From contig NC_089441.1 in assembly GCF_026210795.1 (NCBI RefSeq), positions 4,402,001-4,466,000 of the forward strand: a DNA stretch of 64,000 nt, given 5' to 3'. Below, piece after piece: positions 57,702 through 64,000 of the stretch. Position 1 is the stretch's first letter, and each line of letters starts with the position of its first letter. A model generated the notes under the pieces. The model worked only from the letters and a program-made list of their open reading frames with translations, had not been told where the DNA came from and did not search any database. The stretch comes from Rhizophagus irregularis. Taxonomy: Eukaryota; Glomeromycota; Glomeromycetes; Glomerales; Glomeraceae. The translations under genes and the position numbers were made by a program.

Positions 57702-57740
57702 ACATGTACTGTATGGATTCCTATGTATGTATGTATGGTG
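57702..57740 (+). repeat. Candidate left terminal inverted repeat of a Mutator-like element
   Basis: 39 bp starting ACATGTACTGTATGG match, in inverted orientation, 63925-63963 at 34 of 39 positions. Part of the match is an ATGT microsatellite, which weakens the case. The pair encloses the transposase relic. Confidence 0.45.
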
Positions 57741-58498
57741 GTCAATGTATGGTATACGGTGTACTTTTCATACATACATACTTTTTTATTAAATTATATA
57801 ATTAGAGAAAACGTATGTATGTATGAAAATAAAATTTCACGTGACTATACATTGAATTTGGAAATTTTTATAAAAAAAAATCCCTACTGACTACTTCACG
57901 TTTTTGATTTTTTTTTTAAAAAAAATTTTTTTTCATATATTAGAACTGTAAACGCAATTTATATTTTCTTTATTATGATTTATAAACGTATTATTATAAA
58001 TTTAACAAAAAAATCTAAATATATTTTTTTTTAACGTTTTTGTTGATTTTCTATTTCTAATGCTTCGGCTTTAGCTTCCATCATTCGTGCTTCAGCCTCA
58101 GCTACTCGTGCTTTAATTTCACGCTCCCTTAATATAATTTCCTTCTCTTTAAGTTCTAACTTGAGATTTTTTTTATGAATCTCTTTAGAAAATGTTTCTT
58201 CTTCATTGTCTGATAAAATATTTTCAGTTCTTTCATGATTTTCCTTTGATCTAATAGGTGTTCTACTATTAGAAGGTGATAATTTTCTTTTTTTTGATGA
58301 CTTGGGTAATTTATTATTAAGAGATACTTTATTCTTTTGAATACGAGATGCTATATATTATAAAAAAATTTTAAAAATTTTTATAAATAAATAAATTAAT
58401 TGATAAATAATGTTTTTACTTACTTTTGCATTGAGATCCCCCAATTCCCCCTGTCATCAATTTACAAGGTTGCCACATCGAACGGGCATTCTCATGGT

Positions 58499-58565
58499 CG
58501 AACGAACGAATGAGCGAACAAACAAACGAACGAACGAGCAATCAAACGAACAAACACGTGATCAA
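58499..58565. repeat. GAAC-type microsatellite
   Basis: A run of GAACGAAC/GAGCGAAC/CAAACGAA units lies just beyond the conserved exon of the transposase relic. It forms one border of the low-complexity insert that extends to about 59480. Confidence 0.8.
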
Positions 58566-59480
58566 AACATAATTAACGAACAACAACATCAGCGAACAAT
58601 ATGCAACAACATTCTTGGTTCACAAAATAAATAGCGTTAGTAATATAAAGCGTTGAACGGTATAAAATAAAATTAACTTCTCTGAATTTTCCTCAATTTA
58701 TATCCACTTTCGATTTCAAACTGCGATAGCTCTCGCTACGAATTATTATCTTCCAAAGGTATATATTTAATTCATCTTAAATTTTCATTAATTAAAATTA
58801 ATTAATCAAACATTAATTAAAGTTTAGGGCGAACCTATTACCTTTAATTAATATTAAACTTCATTAATAATTAAAAAAAAATAAAACTTATATTTTATTG
58901 AGTTCTGTGGATGCGAACTATGGAATTACCTTGAATTCCGTTCTCTATATATACAATTTTTATGCTACTTTCTATTCTATCTATATACTATCTTTTCTGT
59001 TCTTTATATATTATCTTTGAACTATCTTTCTAATATACTATCTATACTTTAAATACGCTATCTTTTATATATTATTTTATATATTATCTTTTCTATTATT
59101 CGAATATTACATCGTAAAGAAATAATTTATAACCCATCCTTTGTGGCTGTGTTATCTTTATATATGTTCTTTTTAATATGTTATCTTTTATATTCCATCT
59201 TTATACTTTCTTTTCATATTATCTTTTATATTATTTTGTATTCTTTAATCTTTCCGACATTATTTTATATGTTCTTTTAATCTACTTTATGTGTTTTGCT
59301 TATAATCTATCTTTTGTGGCTTATAATTATTCTTTCTTATCGTTCTTATTGTTAAAGATCGCTAAGCCGCAAATGATCGACTCTATTTATCCTATTGGTT
59401 CTTTGTCAATCATTCAATAAATATTACATCATGTAGATCATTACTCTTCTTAAATGTTTATCCTTTTCGGCTAATTATTT
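58566..59480. other. Low-complexity insert inside the transposase relic
   Basis: About 0.9 kb of pyrimidine-biased DNA with many degenerate CTATCTTT/TATATTATCTTTT repeats (58970-59290). It separates two conserved exons that are adjacent in related sequences. It may be a large intron or a secondary insertion. A plus-strand 80-codon frame at 59178-59420 is Phe/Tyr/Leu-rich and judged accidental. Confidence 0.5.
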
Positions 59481-62400
59481 ATCCATCCACACCAATTCAC
59501 GATTAATTTGTTTGTTCTTAATACTTGATAATTACATTTGGCGGTTGAATTTTATCATCTTTTCGTGCTTGATATTCGGCCGTTTACAGCGTACAATTGA
59601 ATTTTGTAATCTCTTAACATCACTTTTGTCTCTATGAGTGTAAGGTACTCCATTTTTGTCATGAACTTCAATCGTTGTATAACACCTTGCATCGTACCTT
59701 TTTCCTCTTTAAATTATTTATAATTAATACATAATATTCATAATATTAAATGTAATTTGGTAATTAAAAAAACTTAAACTAACTTTAAAATGGCTGATAA
59801 TAACTTCAATTGCTTTCCTTCTCTGTTAGCCATGGAATGGGCCGCTTCAGCATTATTAGTATCTGATCCACTTTTATTCCAAATCTCATGATCAACATTT
59901 GAAACGTATTTATTTAAGGAAGATAAAACATATGATTGTCGATAATAATTCAACCATTCTATAAGAAAAAACATTTTTAAAAATTTATATTAATTCTTTT
60001 AAACTTCTAAAATAAATAAATAATATACCTTTTATTCCTTCATCATTTGTATCTTCTATTTGTTGCAAAAGATCATGAACTTGTTCTTTACTAGTTGCAT
60101 TAGGAATTTGTCGTATTAAATTTTTCGTGCTTATAGTAAATGTTTTATGAAATAAATTTCTAAAAAAAAAATAAATTAATTAAATTAAAAGTAAAAGAGA
60201 TAACTATTCAATAAATTTATAAATACCTTTCAAAGTGTACAAGGCATGTTTTCAAAATAAATGTCAAGTGTGTTTCCCAACTTTTTTCGTGATCCAAATC
60301 ATGTAATGCTAATCCTAACCCCTTAGCCTGTGCAGCGTCCAGATCAGCCAGAATACATCCAATACCACTTCCATGAATATGTCGAAATTGAATAGATTGA
60401 CCACTTACTTCACGAATTATTTGGAATAAAGATGAGAATAACCTATGATACCCTTCAGCAGTAAAAACATTAGTAAATATACGACAAAATGACAATACTT
60501 AAAAAAAAAACTATGGTTAGTAACATCATTAATGTATATCATTTATAATACATGATGGGATTAATTTAAATAAAAATTTCACTTACTTTCAGGGTGATGT
60601 TTGGAATCATACGTGTTAATTTCAAATTCATTTATCTCTCCTTTTACTCGTTTAAAGCTGACATCAATTTGAAAATAATCAAGTGTAATTAATTTTTTAG
60701 CTTGATTATCAAGCATACAAGTAATAATTACTTGGCCATTATTTGAATAAAGATCTAAAAATAATAGTTATTATTAATGAGTAATTTAAATAAAATGCAT
60801 AATAAAATTTTAAAAAATTTACCAATTTTGCGAACATAATTTATTAAATCTGATTTGGGATTTAATATATTATGATAAATTCCTATAACTCCTTGTCTAA
60901 AAGGATGCAAGGTCTTGTATGCTTTTCCTACTAAGTATCGTAATTTGTCTATATTATTGAGAGAGACATGAACTTCTGCCAATGTTTCTTTATTAAAATA
61001 AGCACTGAGTAGATTTCCTATTAGTTTAATATATCAAAACTAAATTAATTATTAATTGATGATAATAAATAATAATCTTATTAATATTTTATACCTGACA
61101 ATATTGATCTTGAAGTAACATTATCATCTTGTTGAATAGCTTGGGTAATTAAAGATTCTAAGTTATTCTTAATTCCAGAAGGAATCCTCTCAGGTGCTGG
61201 GGGTGGATGATTATGTGTTCCTACACATACAAGTGCTACAAAAGGACATTTGACAATATCATAAGGAATAAATTTGATAAAGCGCGACTTGCCAAGGTTA
61301 GTCAATTATTTCTCCACGGACAATAGTTCCATTATGTGTATGTGGCATATCTTAAAATAAAAGAGATTTAGTTATGATTTAAAATAAATTTAATAGTATA
61401 ATTAAATTTAAATAATTACCACATTTTTTACGTTTACAACTTTTAGAAAGTATCATACTACACTTTACTGTATCTTATACCTAAATAATTGAATAATTTT
61501 TAAATTTTAAAAATAGAAAGATATAAAATAAATGGCTATCTGCAATTGCTTATAATTTCCAATTTGACAAAAAAAATAATAATGAGAAATAAATAATACT
61601 TACAGATGCAGAACCTGTGAATAGACTTTGAAGTAATGAAATATCAACTTCATCTTGTTTTATTTTGATATATCGATGCCACTTATCACCTTGTTTGTAT
61701 TTGTTGCAACCGATAAAATATGATACAATATTTGTTTGATAATTAGTTATTCTTCCAATATGAGGTCCTCCATTGCATGGGATATTGTCTTTTTTGAAAT
61801 TACAAGGAGTATCTTTTGCTGCCAAAAATAAACTAGTAAAAATTTGGATTAGTAATTAAAATAAGTTTTATACATTTGAAATTAACAATAATTAGTAAAC
61901 TTACGTATATGTCTTAGCTTCTTTAGTATTATTATTATTTTGTTGTGTATAATGTTGAAAAATTTCAGAATCAAAATCAACACTACAGTGTTCTTGATTA
62001 ACAAGTTCAGGATCAGTGAACTGACAAAACTTTATTCCTTGGCATTTTCTTTGATTTTTTTTAACGGGTATTCCTCCAAAAAAAGGGCATTCTTGAATAT
62101 TTGTGGTACCGCCTGAACCATTTGTTGAATATTGAATCTACATTGTAATAAAAAGTATTTATAGTTAAAGATCTATAGCTTGTTGTTAAATTAAAGGTAA
62201 ATAATATATACTTACATCTGAAAACGCGTCTGTATGATTTTTCCATCCAGTTACATTGTAAACGGTTGCAACTCCTTCTGAAGATGTATCTGGATATTCT
62301 ATAGGAACAGTTGTATATATAACTTTGGGAACTCGCAGTTGAGAAGTAAAGAAAGCTAATGTTTCTTCGCTTTCTAATTCATTTTCGCTATCACTATTAT

Positions 62401-62542
62401 TCTCTCTCTATTTTTGTTTATTATCTTTTAATAATTTTCTCTTTAATAAAATAATATAATTTGAATAACATTTACTTACCATTTTAATTAAGTCTTTCTC
62501 ATTATAATCATCTATATCCGAAAGTTCAATAATCGAAGACAT

Positions 62543-63924
62543 TATGAAGCTTGCGATTAATCGAAGATTGATTATGTTTTAAAAAGTGTATTCTGAAAAA
62601 AACGCGTTACAAAATTTTTTAAAAAAATGAATGTTACGTGTTGTATGTACTAGTTCTATGAATTTAACTTAAAAAGCTAAATCATGGTTTAAAAAGATAA
62701 AAAAGGAATAAAAATTAGTTTTATTAATCGTTTTAACGTGAAAAAAACCCAATTATAGTTAAATAAAAAAATTCTCAATTAAAAAAATATACCATCAAAG
62801 TGCCTAATTACTATTTGAGATTCTGAAGATTCAATTAACTCCCATCCCTAACAGATTGGACCACCCATTTGCAGGAAATTTTCATTTAAATTGTTAACTT
62901 GCGGGAAATTTTTCAATTATCTACATAAATTACTATTTGATTAGTTAATAAATCAGCAAACAAATACTTTCACACCCCCAAAAATATTTTTTCCTGAAAC
63001 AGACATTTTCCGTAAGTAAATTATTTACTAACCTTTTTCCCAGATCAAATTAAGTGCGAAAAATGTCAAAAATATTGGAAATTCATTTATTTATATTAGA
63101 TCGATACAATAAAATCTGATCTCGTAACACATCAATGACGTCTTATCAATTAATGTAACTAAATTTAATATATTACTATATATATACAAGAATATATCGA
63201 AAAAAAATTTTATTTAATACGCCAACAATCTAATACAATAAAGGTAAATGAAATATTAATAATATTAATGACATCACTAAAAGAAATGATAACTTCTACA
63301 TGTGCTTGAAATCTCTTATAAAAAGAATCTTTTCTCTTCAATTACCATTAAAGAGGAATACATGCAATTCCTTAAAAATCCATAATGTTGCTGGAAGAAA
63401 AAACAACTTCTTACACTAAAAGTTACCCGAAAATTCTTTAAAACATTTGTTTCAAACTCCCAACAAATGACTTAAAATCGGAAAAACAGGAAAAAAGGCA
63501 TTAATGTTTTTTCATAATGCCGTTAACCACTTTATACCAACTCAAAGATGCTTACCTTAATAGTTCCGTTCCAAAGGAAACTCTGAACCCTAAAAAAATA
63601 AGGTGCTAGTCTTTTCAAAATGTCATTAACATCGCGTCATTACAACTACACATTTATTAAGAAGAAATAAAAAAAATGGGTTAATATCGTTTTTAAAAGT
63701 AAATTTAAATAAAACTCTTACCACTTACCAGAAATCTGTTAAAAAAATAAAAAAATAAACATAGTTTCGTTTCAAAAAATTTGAGAAAAAAAAGAGCCAA
63801 GTCACAATCATGTGAAAAAAATGTTGTTTATACAATCATACGGTCATACTTTATTTTCTGGTTCGAGATAAATATACATGTACGAAATCATTACCATACA
63901 TAGCATACATGTAACAGTTTGTAA
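62543..63924. other. AT-rich flank of the transposase relic
   Basis: 1.4 kb upstream of the relic's first exon. No gene was seen. It contains scattered A-runs and, near 63840-63925, CATACAT words leading into the candidate terminal repeat. Confidence 0.5.
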
Positions 63925-63963
63925 CACCATACATACATACATCGGTTTCCATACAATACTTGT
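63925..63963 (-). repeat. Candidate right terminal inverted repeat of a Mutator-like element
   Basis: The inverted counterpart of 57702-57740 (34 of 39 positions). It would make the element about 6.26 kb. No matching 9-10 bp target duplication was found outside the pair, so the boundaries are provisional. Confidence 0.45.
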
Positions 63964-64000
63964 TTTTTATATAATCAACCCTTGATATAGTGAATTTTTC

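Larger units (their letters stand above)
58031..62542 (-). pseudogene. Mutator-like transposase gene relic with zinc-finger and coiled-coil parts
   Basis: On the minus strand, exons 62480-62542 (MSSIIELSDIDDYNEK), 62217-62408 (TVPIEYPDTSSEGVATVYN), 61905-62137 (NIQECPFFGGIPVKKNQRKC) and 61604-61832 (DTPCNFKKDNIPCNGGPHIG) join cleanly. Then come a Cys-rich stretch, a frame break near 61310, and the block CPFVALVCVGTHNHPPPAPE (WRKY/GCM1-type finger-like). Further exons hold KLITLDYFQIDVSFKRV, GCILADLDAAQAKGLGLAL (transposase-like Asp) and SDTNNAEAAHSMANREGKQL. The C-terminal exons are 59540-59700, about 58425-58500 and 58031-58350 (EIILREREIKARVAEAEARM coiled coil), separated by a low-complexity insert. 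MULE assignment is inferred from these blocks. Stops and a frameshift suggest it is inactive. Confidence 0.65.

Noticed and set aside
59178-59420. 80-codon plus-strand frame rich in Phe, Tyr and Leu
   Set aside because: Reading of CTATCTTT-type low-complexity DNA.

Overview
This 64 kb window is AT-rich fungal nuclear DNA. The best fit is an arbuscular mycorrhizal fungus of the Rhizophagus (Glomeromycotina) type. The reasons are small GT-AG introns of about 60-130 bp, a STE12-type factor with C-terminal C2H2 fingers, a Crinkler (CRN) family with the LxLWxVDIP-type header, Mutator-like transposase relics and a high load of small repeats. The species assignment is an inference. No database was searched.

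Layout. 1-7184 is a damaged, minus-strand LINE retrotransposon (RNase H, reverse transcriptase, endonuclease, zinc-knuckle ORF1), cut by the left window edge. 7185-9538 holds a mariner-like non-autonomous element and a foldback element. 9.5-12.5 kb is AT-rich with no gene seen. 12.8-30.0 kb is a compact housekeeping block: STE12-like factor (+), carnosine N-methyltransferase-like (+), ZIP metal transporter (+), geranylgeranyl diphosphate synthase (-), GCR1_C/AT-hook protein (+), ubiquitin-L40 fusion (+), F-box protein (+), mitochondrial uS17 (-), GPN1 GTPase (-) and TIM13 (+). Exon joins were derived by hand from GT-AG sites and family conservation, and every spliced total is a multiple of three.

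30-39.5 kb is repeat territory. It has a decayed reading frame, a 3 x 100 bp tandem array, a second copy of the mariner-like element split by a ~1 kb element with a tRNA-like head, a 296 bp foldback element with an 8 bp target duplication, and a second ~1.1 kb tRNA-headed element. 39.6-41.2 kb is a LARGE-like (GT49) glycosyltransferase gene. 42.5-49.8 kb is a tandem segmental duplication carrying two CRN effector-family genes. The downstream copy is intact (841 codons: ubiquitin-like header, P-loop NTPase, PD-(D/E)XK nuclease-like tail). The upstream copy has a broken splice acceptor and a broken tail. 50-55.7 kb holds more foldback elements and tandem repeats. 55.9-64 kb holds two related relics of a Mutator-like transposase family in opposite orientation, one interrupted by a 576 bp hAT-type MITE with an 8 bp target duplication, the other flanked by candidate terminal inverted repeats.

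The housekeeping genes do not form a pathway. The unusual content is the effector duplication and the repeat system: a recurrent short hairpin module shared by several non-autonomous elements, and an unusually long non-coding element with several tRNA-like modules.
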